From positions 11,742,101 to 11,806,100 of the forward strand of contig JAJEKV010000015.1 of assembly GCA_021234155.1 (NCBI GenBank): a DNA stretch of 64,000 nt, read 5' to 3'. The notes below the pieces were generated by a model. It saw only the letters and a program-made list of their open reading frames with translations, did not search any database and was not told where the DNA came from. Every line of letters begins with the position of its first letter. The stretch's first letter is position 1. The position numbers were made by a program, and so were the translations under genes. This document shows, piece after piece, positions 1 through 11,672 of this stretch. This DNA is from Isoetes taiwanensis (lineage: Eukaryota; Streptophyta; Lycopodiopsida; Isoetales; Isoetaceae).

Positions 1-3000
1 TGTCTGGCTCTAGATGTTCCTTGCAAAAAGAGTGTAAATGATCTAGTTGGGCTGCCAGTAGTACATGCGCCAGCTTTGCATCCACCATACTACCATACGA
101 ATTTGAGATTCCAATTCCATATGCCCAAAGAAGATTTTATCTTTTCTTCTTTTGGCTGTGACTCTAAGACAGTAAACTAAGTCAAGAGATATAAATGGCA
201 CAAGGTGATGCATGAGCAAATTGAATTACGTTTTATGAGAATTCTTTAAGCAATTCTGCATTTTTAGTATTTGAGATGTGTTCTCATCCTACACATATTG
301 GTTAGGAAGTGGGTGTTATACTAGTTGTTTGTCATTGTAGGTTGAAACCTGCAATTCAACTTATTTTGAGCAAGCTCTCTCAGTCATTATGCAGATTGCA
401 GATAATAGAATATAACTTCTTTTGTTAGAGAAGGCACTGAACATTGTTCTGCAGGGTGTTCGAATGGTGGAGGACAAATAAAGCCCAAGAAAGATCAGTC
501 TCCAAAGGATCTTATCCAATTTCTTGAAGGCATCTACTTGCAAAAAGTGAGTCCTTTAAATTATAAAATTGGTTACTCAAATGCTCATCTAAATCTTACC
601 AATTCACAGGTCAATATTGCGAATCCATTTGCAAATTCAATTGTTAAGGAGTTATATGACCATTGACTCCAAGATCCTGGATCAGACAAAGCTGTTGAAG
701 TATTATATATAGGATATCATCATCGAGAGAAGACAATCACTTCACAATTAACTAACTGGTAGATGTTTGCTACAATCCATGGTATTTGGCCATGGGTGGG
801 GTTCATTGAAGAAAGAAAAACACAACCTTAGTGGGAACATTCTGAGGCAATGATTACCATGGTTAAATGTTCAGCAGGTCCTTGCAATTTTGTAAGATGA
901 GAAGGAATTTACTGTGTAAGTGGCAGCCATACCTGCAAAGAACAATTTTGTAAAAAATAATTTTCTTTAGGTAATGCATTTGTACATTGACTTTTTTTGA
1001 CGGAGAGATTTGTTGACAAGCCTGTCCTGTCATTGTGGCTGGGAAACTTGATGCCACTTACAAAATCTGCTTTCCAGTGACATGGCAGTTATCTTATGCC
1101 TTGAATCTTCTTTCAGCAAGACCTCCAAAACCAGACACACAACTCAAAATTTGAGATTCAACAATTTTCTCAAGGGTTACCTGCCTGGGCTAGAGAGGGG
1201 TCAAGACAGAATCTTTCCTTCTCAAAGAAGGCCAGGACTTGGGTCCAGACCATCTAGAAGACATAGCTGTGCACAGATAAAGGGCTGCTTTACGGTCTGC
1301 TTTACATAACATTTTCCTACTTGCAAAATATCATTTGTGAAGGGAAAAAATTCTGTCTCTCTCAACAATTTATCCATTTTCGCATTTCCCGAGGGATAGG
1401 ACAAATCCACATGCAATTCTGCTCCTTGATTCAGCAAGCAAAAATGCTCCAAATTCACCAAGCAAAAATGCTCCAGATTAAGCGATGGCCTACTTGCTGG
1501 AGAAGCATCATTATTGCATGGAAATACATGGTGGCATTTTCATCTCATCTCCGTACATAATAATTAAGGCATATTGCTCATCACGTTATCCGTCAATTCA
1601 TGCTGCATCAGGACTGTTCCAAGCCTTGGGATGATCACGGCTAGCATTTGCGAAGCTCTTTTTATTTGGAACTCAACATGCATAGCCTTTTATTAAAGTG
1701 TAGCATGGATTTCAAATTTCCTTTTTTCAAAAGAATCCCTCATAGGGTAATATAGTGTTTTCCATAAGATCAAGTGTAGGCTAAGCTCAAAATAAGGGAG
1801 TATAGATTTTTTTTTAATTTTTTTTAATTTTTATGATCTAGATCACATAGGACAAGGTTTAGCAACACAACTTACGCAGTTTAGCAGGGCCAAAGCCAAC
1901 ATGTACTCCATTGATTCAAGTTTTTGATCAAGACAGTGATGCACAAAGTCAAAGTCCAATCAATTAAATGGATTTTTTAAGAAATTAGGCAAATTGTGCC
2001 TAAGCCAGCCATTGAATAATTAATAAAATGATATGCTAGGCATATGTGCAATGATATGAAAAGGTATATATTAGCCAAACTTCCAACTACATTTATTACA
2101 AACTAGTAATGATGCCCAACATTGCTGAGCATAAGTTGGAAGCCTGTAAATGTCTTGGCGCAATAAGAGCAACGTGTAGCAATAACGATGCCTAACATTG
2201 TTGGGCTTTATTTGAAAACATATAGATGAAATGCATGCATGCACCTACCTCTACACCACACACACCTAAAATTGGAGCGAACCTAAACCTTAAACCTAGC
2301 ATGGAAACTTGGTCGTCCTGTGGCATCAACTTTCGACCATCGGATCACTTTCGTGAAGACACGTACCGTCCAACATTTCATTAAAAAAAAGGTCCCACAA
2401 GCTACGGATTGAGACAAGTAGATGGGAGCGGCTGCAATTGCTACGAGACGCGAGATTATGTGCATGTTGCCAGTTACAGATTATTGAAGATGAAAGCAAT
2501 AATCTATGCTTTTGAGATGGTCAGGGATCGTTATTTGACTTTAGCATTCCATTCCACGCTTCCACAACTTCTCAGAGCCCCATCTGTGCATGACTTGGCA
2601 TCATATTGAGGTTCTGGATGACCGTCTTCAATTATTGAGCCCTTAGTAGTTATCATCGCTTACTTATATTTTCTTCTTGTTTATCCAATATCATCATTAC
2701 TACAAAGGTTTTTCCCTTGAAAAACTTTCTAGACATGGGTTTTTTAATCCTAGTTAACTAAATTCTTTTCTCAAATGCATTAATAATTTCCTCATTCTAA
2801 GCAACCCTACCCCTTATGTGCGATATCTCCAAAGATGACACACACACAATATGCTTCTTCACAGCACCATACAACCAATGCAAAGTACACTATCTACTAA
2901 GTTCTACAACACAACACAAGTAAACCATGGAATGATGAAACCTAACCTACTCTCTATTGAAATCATGAAAACATATTTTCTGCAGCTCAGATTTTATATC

Positions 3001-3169
3001 TTTGTTACCTTTGATTTCAATCCAATTCTTGTCATTATATTAGACACCAATGGGGTATCTAGATTAGTATGCCTTTCAGAGTCTTCAATTATAGTCATTA
3101 GGTTCTTGCTGATCTTCTGCAGATCAAACTTTGTATATTTTGACTTTGAGTTCAATCCAAGTCTTGTCA

Positions 3170-3182
3170 TGGTATCGGAGCC
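3170..3182 (+). other. Degenerate LTR-retrotransposon primer-binding-site-like sequence (copy A)
   Basis: TGGTATCGGAGCC matches the TGGTATCAGAGCC used by many plant LTR retrotransposons to prime from initiator Met-tRNA, with one A-to-G difference in a CAG context. It directly follows ...GTCTTGTCA, a possible LTR 3' end in CA. No matching second LTR, gag or pol was found, so at most this is a relic. The same sequence is at 11,211-11,223 in copy B. Confidence 0.35.
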
Positions 3183-3540
3183 GCCTCATTGGCGTGCAAG
3201 GGGAGTGATGTTTGAATGTGTAGGAGCTGTAGAGGGAAGGCATCATTCTACAGGCTGTGGGAGTCGCAAGGCAGTTTGAGGACCATGGGAGGACGTCAAA
3301 TGTCAAAGTTTTTGTTCAACACACTTACATTTCTTCCTTCCTTCCTTCCATTTGCATCATGAAACTTGAAGAAACATTAATGATAGACAAACAACCACCC
3401 ACCCCACTATTCTCACACATTATTATAGATAGAACAAATATACTTAATAAACCATGAACTCTTCTCACATGCTCTCTTACCAACCCCATGGTGCTTGAAT
3501 TCCATGGATAAATTTCATATAAAACTAATGTGACCCTTCC

Positions 3541-3622
3541 CACATCGACATGCAACAATTGTAACTAACACATCAACATGCAACAATTGTAACTACCACA
3601 TCAACATGCAACAACTATCACT
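3541..3622. repeat. 28-bp tandem repeat, 3 units (copy A)
   Basis: Three units beginning CACATCRACATGCAACAA start at 3,541, 3,569 and 3,597. The third is slightly shorter and more diverged. The equivalent array in copy B is 11,591-11,672. Confidence 0.9.
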
Positions 3623-4113
3623 TCATTCTAATGCACAAATTCTTACAACCTTCATAAAATTTAAGAAAATCTTACAAAATCTAAAAGAATGTAAGCGAAC
3701 CTAAGGTATCTCATAAAATTTAAGAGAATCTAAGTCAATCTATGGGAATATACATAATATCTTGGAGAACCTAAGGGAATTCAGGGAAGCCTTCATGGAA
3801 TATTGCTAAGTCTCATAAAATCACATAGGATCTTGGAGAATCTAGAGGCTTCTTAGGACAATTTTTGGAAATATAGGGTAATTCTACCCTCAACACCTAA
3901 GCAGAACTTAGTAATGCAAATGCGAACCATCACCTTCACAAAATGTGAATGTTTTAAAATAGCAATTTCGATTCAAACACTCTATTGTCTACAACTACAA
4001 CTTAAGCCACTTCACTCTCCGGCTATGGAGGGCAACTCTCTGCGCAGCACCTTGTTTTTATTTGATGTTTTTATAGCTACTATTTGTTATTTTACTATTA
4101 TACTAGAAACGTG

Positions 4114-4132
4114 TGCCCGACGATGCCGGGCA
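4114..4132. repeat. Small hairpin TGCCCG-7-CGGGCA (copy A)
   Basis: A 6-bp perfect stem follows ACTAGAAACG. Related imperfect hairpins of the form TGCCCAACATTGYTGRGCW occur near 2,112, 2,188 and 5,072, and all four recur in copy B. Function unknown. Confidence 0.6.
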
Positions 4133-5107
4133 TTAGTCGTGGATGTGTGAAGGCATTTATGTGCGTTTGTTGTGGCTGTGTCATGAATGTGTGCAATGGG
4201 AATAGACACATATAGATACTGAACAAACTTTACCTTTTAAAGTATACACATAATATGAAGTTCAAATAAAATGTTAAACAAATATATTGGGTCTACACGC
4301 AAATACAAAATGTTTTTAGTGCAAAAAGAGGTTATGTCCGTCAATCTCAATGGATCCACATCATGAAGAACCTATCCCAAAGAACTCTAGAAATGTCGTC
4401 GACTTGATGTGAAGCTCAGTTGCGAAGCTGATAGGTATAGAAGCTTCTCCCATCGTGCCTATAGTGGCGAACATGAATGTGTAAACATGCTCTAATACTA
4501 TGTCCCAGGTCTACCAACAAAAATGTTATACTTTATTAGGAACTCAGGAAGCTCGTAATCACCAATTGCATCATGTGGGATCAATGCCCAAGCCTTGAAC
4601 CGTCTCCCATCACAAACACCAATATGTGTGATGCCTCTTAACCTGACGCAAGTTCCCCTGCATGTATACTTGAAGGGGAACTTTTTTTACTCCAACACAG
4701 CAACACGCCAGCGGGTGTTATCAACTATCGCAAAATTGCCTACAATAATAAGATTTCATTTGAAAAAAAGATAGGAGAAATGCATTGATAAATTCCTTAA
4801 TTAAGATGATAAAATAGCCTATGAAGAAGCATATAAAACATATAAAGAAATTATATTCTTGTTTATTGACTCGAATCACATGGGGTTGGAGCTAAAGGCT
4901 ATCATAAGTAAAGGGATTGACGTTATCGAGCATAATAGGAATGTGTTTTCTCTTTTAATTTGGGATAATCTTTACAAATACCTCATTATTTGATGTATGT
5001 CAACTTAAACTAATGGATTGTGTAGATTAGGAATGTGTACTAAAACATGCAATTTTTATGCTAATGATAGCAGTGCCCAAGATTGTTGTGCATAAATTAA
5101 TGCGAAT

Positions 5108-5292
5108 ACTTTCTGTTCAATAGGGTATATGCCTTGATAGTTATGGGTGACTTCAATGTACATATATGGAAGATGAGTGCATAGTGTACGTTCAATAGGG
5201 TATATGATGAAGATGAGTGCATAATATATGTTCAATAAGGTATATGCCTTAGTCCTTATCGAGGACTTCAATATATATGATGAAGATGAACA
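5108..5292. repeat. Degenerate tandem repeat around GTTCAATAGGGTATATG (copy A)
   Basis: GTTCAATARGGTATATG occurs three times, followed by variable spacers that include GATGAAGATGAGTGCATA. The corresponding stretch in copy B is about 13,154-13,338. The reverse-strand open frame across it is a by-product of the repeat. Confidence 0.75.
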
Positions 5293-5617
5293 CAATAACA
5301 ATTGATTATCTCGTGTAATTTAAACATATAGGTTGTTAAATGAACTTGGTATCAACAATTATACCACCCTTTGAAATTTGTAAGCAATCTCAGTTAAATA
5401 GTGCCAAGGTTGCATGATATATAGGCAACACACAAACTCCAACCTTAAAAAGTAAAGCTCCATTCACCAGCATACTGTTAGTCATAGCCATATCTATTTG
5501 AAGAACAGTTCTACCAATCTAGACAACAAGTTATGGCCTTGCTTTTCACCTCAAGGCCTGATATTATAATCACCTGTAAGTGGTTGCAATGCCGTAAAAA
5601 CATGAAATGAACATCTT

Positions 5618-6427
5618 CAAGTTTGTGTGGAACATTAAAGGTGAGAAAGATAGAAAAGCAGGGATTGCAAGGGTTGAGAAAGTGCTATCCGAAGCGGGTC
5701 TCCATGGCGGCAATGTGAAGCTTGAGAAGGACTTGAAACGATCAGGAAATAGCACCGTGCCATCCAAGGTAGCATTAGGGGGTGAGAAGGCAAGGCATTT
5801 CTTAAAAAACATTGATCCAAAGAAGAAGGGAACGTATGATTTTGGTACAAAATTGATTGAGGCTGAAAGGGGCAGAACACATAGAACGAATGCTACCATA
5901 AGGAAATTGGATGCATGGAATGCAGTCTTAACATTTTATTGCAAAAACATACCTTCACTGCTGATGACAAGTTGAAATTTAAAGAGCTCGTCACGAAGTT
6001 TACAGATGCTTACATTAAAGCATGGGGTGAAAGCGAGGTCACACATTACATTCACATTTTTCATGTTCATGGGCCTTGGTTTGCTAACAGATATGGTAGC
6101 CTTGCGGTATGGAATACTCAAGGCATGGAAAAGTCTCATAAACAAGCTAAAGTAGCTTTCCATCGTGCGACACAGAGAGGAGGTTCTTCAATAAGGTCAA
6201 GGCCACTCAATCAACTTGGAATGTGGTTTTATAGGAGGCTGTTAACAAGGCATGAGAAGAATGTTAGAAGGAGAACAAGTCCACAACTTGACAATGCATT
6301 GAGACTGAGAGAAGCTATCCGCAAACGCAAAAGAGAGCTATGGGAAAGGTCCACTGCCAAGGAAACTCTGAGACAGTGGAGAAGTAAGCGGATGCGAGTA
6401 GGGAAAACATATGCCATTGCATATTGA
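5618..6427 (+). pseudogene. Frameshifted transposon-derived (?) gene relic with a GMEKSH motif
   Basis: Two overlapping plus-strand frames look like one protein. The first (to about 5,950) is lysine-rich and contains LGGEKARHFLKNI and DFGTKLIEAERGR. The second (from about 5,950 to the stop at 6,427) contains VTHYIHIFHVHGPWF, GSLAVWNTQGMEKSHKQAK and an Arg/Lys-rich tail with RKRKRELWER. The frame changes at an AAAAA run near 5,950, so a one-base indel is enough to explain the break. The His-rich block followed by G(M/V)EKxH resembles the C-terminal part of large uncharacterised, probably transposase-like proteins in plants and animals; this is from memory, not a search. There is no promoter or clear start, since the coding similarity begins at the duplication breakpoint 5,618. 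A fragment of an active gene is less likely. Confidence 0.5.
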
Positions 6428-6432
6428 AAAAG

Positions 6433-6508
6433 CTGTAAGTTCATGCAAAAACTATAAGTTCATGCAAAAACTATGAGTTCATGCAAAAACTGTAAGTTCA
6501 TGCAAAAA
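6433..6508. repeat. 19-bp tandem repeat, 4 units
   Basis: Four 19-bp units of the form CTRTRAGTTCATGCAAAAA follow the stop codon of the preceding gene relic. They differ only at the R positions. Confidence 0.95.
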
Positions 6509-7105
6509 CTATGATCTGACATTAAATATCCATTATGGAATCTTATGACAGACTGTAGCAGAAGATGCAGACTGATTGTCTTCAGCACTTGGACCAAATT
6601 CAGTGAGTCCTTGCAATACATAGTGTATGCCCCTGCTCACTAACCCATGCGATCGTTGCGAAAGGTGGATGTCAATTGAATCTTAATATTGGCAATACAC
6701 TCATTGACATGTATGATCCAGATGCATTAAGTGTTTGATTCAATGCTTGTCCAAGATATTGTGTCATGGAATTCAATGGTGATATGCTCAACTTGGAAAT
6801 TCTAGTGAGGCTTTAGAAATTGTATATTGCTTTTGCCTTACATTTTTATCAATTGCAGAGCATATTACATCAGAGAAGGTTGTTATGCCTTACATCAGAG
6901 CATATTTTCAATGGAAGTTATTTGTTCTGCTTATTTTTCCTCTTTCTTCACTAAAATCCAGTGAATAGCTGTAGCATAACATGCTCTTGTATAATCATGC
7001 CTGCATATTCAGTCATAACCGTGTGCAAAGCTACCCTTTTGTAACTTATGATTTCCAATAATGGGATAGGGAATTGCAATATGAGAAGATGATCCATAAT
7101 AGCTG
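6509..7105. other. No gene seen
   Basis: AT-rich sequence with no open frame of note and no recognised repeat apart from the duplicated words TTACATCAGAG and CATATT. It lies between the two copies of the 79-bp segment. Confidence 0.5.
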
Positions 7106-7184
7106 CAAGTTTGTGTGGAACATTAAAGGTGAGAAAGATAGAAAAGCAGGGATTGCAAGGGTTGAGAAAGTGCTATCCGAAGCG
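7106..7184 (+). repeat. 79-bp second copy of the first coding segment of the 5,618 gene relic
   Basis: Identical to 5,618-5,696, which encodes the KFVWNIKGEKDRK stretch. Here it is flanked on both sides by GCTGCAA (7,102-7,108 and 7,184-7,190, each overlapping the edge), like a small target-site or template-switch duplication. Confidence 0.9.
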
Positions 7185-8057
7185 CTGCAATTACTGCCCT
7201 CTTTAGACTTTGCTGATCTTTGAGCTGGAGCACGGCAATTCAAAATGGTGCATATCCTCTCAACTTTAGGCAAAACACTCTAATCACAAAGCTGCGGGAT
7301 GGTTTGAATGGGAAGGAATTCTTTGATGCATTGTCTTGGCAAATATTTGCAGTGGCTTAAGACACCCGAAGCTGAAATACACAATTGTATATAATTCTGT
7401 CTGTAATTTATCTTTGCTTGCAGGCAAACTGCAATGTAGTTCTGGCATTACTAACTTTCTTCACAACCATATTCTTGCAGTTGCCACTTTCATTGCCAAG
7501 GACTCTTTATGAATGAGCAAGGTAGCAAATCTTGATGGGATATATGGAGTACTCTATATGCCATTGGCTCACCCTTTCGTTCAAACTATCAACACCTGCA
7601 TATATTTTTTAAGCTGGAATTGTCGTATTTAGAATGCCAAAGGATGTTCTTATGATAATTTTGCATTCCAGATCAAAATGTGTGCATAACCGACATACAT
7701 TGGCTTTTGTTTGCATGGCATCTAATAAGCTCATTCAGTCTTGGTAAAACATAATCATTCTTGACAGCCTTCTTGGTTTCTTATGTATGGCCACTTTGGA
7801 TCTTATATCTGCTGCGGGCAGATATAAAACCCTGCAGTAAATGGAGTGTGTACTAGATGTAAAGATCAAATTTTATGGAGACACAAGTATCTTCTCCTAT
7901 TTGGATTTAATTCGATCTTGACCTGCTTGATTATTGTGAATGCACATCTTTATATCAATTGTAGATATGGAAAGTACAAGCGTGATAGAACACCGCAAAA
8001 TGGTATGTTGACTTTTTCGATAGGAAATTCATATAATATTTCTGTAAATATTTGTCA
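7185..8057. other. No gene seen
   Basis: About 870 bp of AT-rich spacer up to the start of copy B. The plus-strand frame at 7,846-8,094 crosses into the duplication and does not resemble a known protein. Its own duplicate, if the unit is larger, would lie left of the window. Confidence 0.5.
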
Positions 8058-11000
8058 TCATGCGGCTCTAGATGTTCCTTGCAAAAGAGTGTAAATGATC
8101 TAGTTGGGCTGCCAAGAGTACATGCATGACTTTGCATCCACCATACTACCATACCAATTTGAGATTCCAATTCCATATGCCCAAAGAAGATTTTATCTTT
8201 TCTTCTTTTGTGACTCTAAGACAAATAAACTAAGTCAAGAGATATAAATGGCACAAGGTGATGCATGAGCAAATTGAATTACGTTTTATGAGAATTCTTT
8301 AAGCAATTGCATTTTTTAGTATTTGAGATGTGTTCTCATCCTACACATATTGGTTAGGAAGTGGGTGTTATACTAGTTGTTTGTCATTGTAGGTTGAAAC
8401 CTGCAATTCAACTTATTTTGAGCAAGCTCTCTCAGTCATTATGCAGATTGCAGATAATAGAATATAACTTCTTTTGTTAGAGAAGGCACCGAACATTGAA
8501 CATTGTGGGTGTTCGAATGGTGGAGGACAAATAAAGCCCAAGAAAGATCAGTCTCAAAGGATCTTATCCAATTTCTTGAAGGCATCTACTTGCAAAAAGT
8601 GAGTCCTTTAAATTATAAAATTGGTTACTCAAATGCTCATCTAAATCTTACCAATTCACAGGTCAATATTGCGAATCCATTTGCAAATTCAATTGTTAAG
8701 GAGTTATATGACCATTGACTCCAAGATCCTGGATGGAATAAAGTTTTTGAAGTATTATATATAGGATATCATCATCGAGAGAGAAGACAATCACTTCACA
8801 ATTAACTAACGGTAGATGTTTGCTACAATCCATGGTATTTGGCCATGGGTGGGGGTTCATTGAAGAAAGAAAAAACACAACCTTAGTGGGAACATATTCG
8901 AGGCAATGATTACCATGGTTAAATGTTCAGTGAGTCCTTGCAATTTTGTAAGATGAGAAGGAATTTCTTTGTGTAAGTGGCGACCATACACGCAAAGAAC
9001 AATTTTGTAAAAATAATTTTCTTTAGGTAATGCATTTGTACATTGACTTTTTTGGCGGAGAGATTTGTTGACAAGCTTTGTCACATCATTGTGGGTGGCG
9101 GGAAACTTGATGCCACTTACAAAATCGCTTTCAAAGGATGACATGGCGGTTATCTTATGCCTTGAATCTTCTTTCAAAGAAGACCTCCAAAACCGGACAC
9201 ACAACTCAAAATTTGAGATTCAACAATTTTCTCAAAGGGTTACTGCTGGGCTAGAGAGGGGTCAAGGCAGAATCTTTCCTTCTCAAAGAAGGCGGGACTT
9301 GGGTCCGGACCATCTAGAAGACATAGGCAAGTACGGATAAAAAGGGCCGCTTTTGATTGCACTTTACATAACATTTTCCTACTTGCAAAATATCATTTGT
9401 GAAGGGAAAAAATTCTGTCTCTCTCAACAATTTATCCATTTTCGTGATTTTCAGGGGATAGGACAAATCCACATGCAATTCGCTCCTTGATTGACAAGCA
9501 AAAATGCTCCAAATTCACCAAGCAAAAATGCTCAGTTAGCGATGGCCTACTTGCTGGAGAAGCATCATTATTGCATGGAAATACATGGTGGCATTTTCAT
9601 CTCATCTCCGTACATAATAATTAAGGCATATTGCTCATCACGTTATCCGTCAATTCATGCTGCATCAGGACTGTTCCAAGCCTTGGGATGATCACGGCTA
9701 GCATTTGCGAAGCTCTTTTTATTTGGAACTCAACATGCATAGCCTTTTATTAAAGTGTAGCATGGATTTCAAATTTCCTTTTTTCAAAAGAATCCCTCAT
9801 AGGGTAATATAGTGTTTTCCATAAGATCAAGTGTAGGCTAAGCTCAAAATAAGGGAGTATAGATTTTTTTTTAATTTTTTTTAATTTTTATGATCTAGAT
9901 CACATAGGACAAGGTTTAGCAACACAACTTACGCAGTTTAGCAGGGCCAAAGCCAACATGTACTCCATTGATTCAAGTTTTTGATCAAGACAGTGATGCA
10001 CAAAGTCAAAGTCCAATCAATTAAATGGATTTTTTAAGAAATTAGGCAAATTGTGAATAATTAATAAAATGATATGCTAGGCATATGTGCAATGATATGA
10101 AAAGGTATATATTAGCCAAACTTCCAACTACATTTATTACAAACTAGTAATGATGCCCAGCATTGCTGAGCATAAGTTGGAAGCCTGTAAATGTCTTGGC
10201 GCAATAAGAGCAACGTGTAGCAATAACGATGCCTAACATTGTTGGGCTTTATTTGAAAACATATAGATGAAATGCATGCATGCACCTACCTCTACACCAT
10301 ACACACCTAAAATTGGAGCGAACCTAAATCTTAAACCTAGCATAGAAACTTGGTCGTCCTGTGGCATGAACTTTCGACCATCGGATCACTTTCGTGAAGA
10401 CACGTATCGTCCAACATTTCATAAAAAGAAAGGTCCCACAAGCTACGGATTGAGACAAGTAGATGGGAGCGACTGCAATTGCTACGAGACGCGAGATTAT
10501 GTGCATGTTGCCAGTTATAGATTATTGAAGATGAAAGCAATACTCTATGCTTTTGAGATGGTCAGGAATCGTTATTTGACATTAGCATTCCATTCCACGC
10601 TTCCACAACTTCTTAGAGCCCCATCTGTGCATGACTTGGCATCATATTGAGTTTCTGGATGACCGTCTTCAATTATTGAGCCCTTAGTAGTTATCATCGC
10701 TTACTTATATTTTCTTCTTGTTTATCCAGTATCATCATTACTACAAAGGTTTTTCCCTTGAAAAACTTTCTAGACATGGGTTTTTTAATCCTAGTTAACT
10801 AAATTCTTTTCTCAAATGCATTAATAATTTCCTCATTCTAAGCAACCCTACCCCTCATGTGCGATGTCTCCAAAGATGACACACACACAATATGCTTCTT
10901 CACAGCACCATACAACCAATGCAAAGTACACTATCTACTAAGTTCTACAACACAACACAAGTAAACCATGGAATGATGAAACCTAACCTACTCTCTATTG

Positions 11001-11210
11001 AAATCATGAAAACATATTTTCTGCAGCTCAGATTTTATATCTTTGTTGCCTTTGATTTCAATCCAATTCTTGTCATTATATTAGACACCAATGGGGTATC
11101 TAGATTAGTATGCCTTTCAGAGTCTTCAATTATAGTCATTAGGTTCTTGCTGATCTTCTGCAGATCAAACTTTGTATATTTTGACTTTGAGTTCAATCCA
11201 AGTCTTGTCA

Positions 11211-11223
11211 TGGTATCGGAGCC
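11211..11223 (+). other. Degenerate LTR-retrotransposon primer-binding-site-like sequence (copy B)
   Basis: Same TGGTATCGGAGCC as at 3,170. Downstream, copy B has 12 extra bases (AAATTCCAGTGC area) that copy A lacks. No internal retrotransposon gene follows. Confidence 0.35.
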
Positions 11224-11590
11224 GCCTCATTGGCAAATTCCAGTGCAAGGGGAGTGATGTTTGGATGTGTAGGAGCTGTAGAGGGAAGGCATCATTCTAC
11301 AGGCTGTGGGAGTCGCAAGGCAGTTTGAGGACCATGGGAGGACATCAAATGTCAAAGTTTTTGTCTGACACACTTACATTTCTTCCTTTCTTCCTTCCAT
11401 TTGCATCATGAAACTTGAAGAAACATTAATGATAGACAAACAACCACCCACCCCACTATTCTCACACATTATTATAGATAGAACAAATATACTTAATAAA
11501 CCATGAACTCTTCTCACATGCTCTCTTACCAACCCCATGGTGCTTGAATTCCATGGATAAATTTCATATAAAACTAATCGCAGCCCTTCC

Positions 11591-11672
11591 CACATCGACA
11601 TGCAACAAGTGTAACTAACACATCAACATGCAACAATTGTAACTACCACATCAACATGCAACAACTATCACT
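11591..11672. repeat. 28-bp tandem repeat, 3 units (copy B)
   Basis: Duplicate of the array at 3,541-3,622, with one G/T difference in the first unit. Confidence 0.9.

Larger units (their letters stand above)
1..5618. repeat. Copy A of a >=5.6-kb direct duplication (left end outside window)
   Basis: This segment is nearly identical, in the same orientation, to 8,058-13,663. The offset is about 8,057 at the left edge and 8,045 at the right end, so small indels have accumulated. Copies agree almost base for base from about 1,500 to 4,000 and differ most at 1-1,480 and 4,020-4,950. Identity stops at 5,618, exactly where a 79-bp sequence shared with 7,106-7,184 begins. I find no convincing gene inside; the longest plus-strand frame, 2,851-3,279, is not recognisable. 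It holds short tandem repeats, a primer-binding-site-like sequence at 3,170 and several small hairpins described separately. Segmental duplication of old transposon debris is the simplest reading. Confidence 0.9.

Noticed and set aside
2851-3279. 142-residue plus-strand frame (also in copy B, 10,892-11,257)
   Set aside because: It crosses a probable LTR/PBS junction, its end differs between the copies, and it resembles no protein I know.
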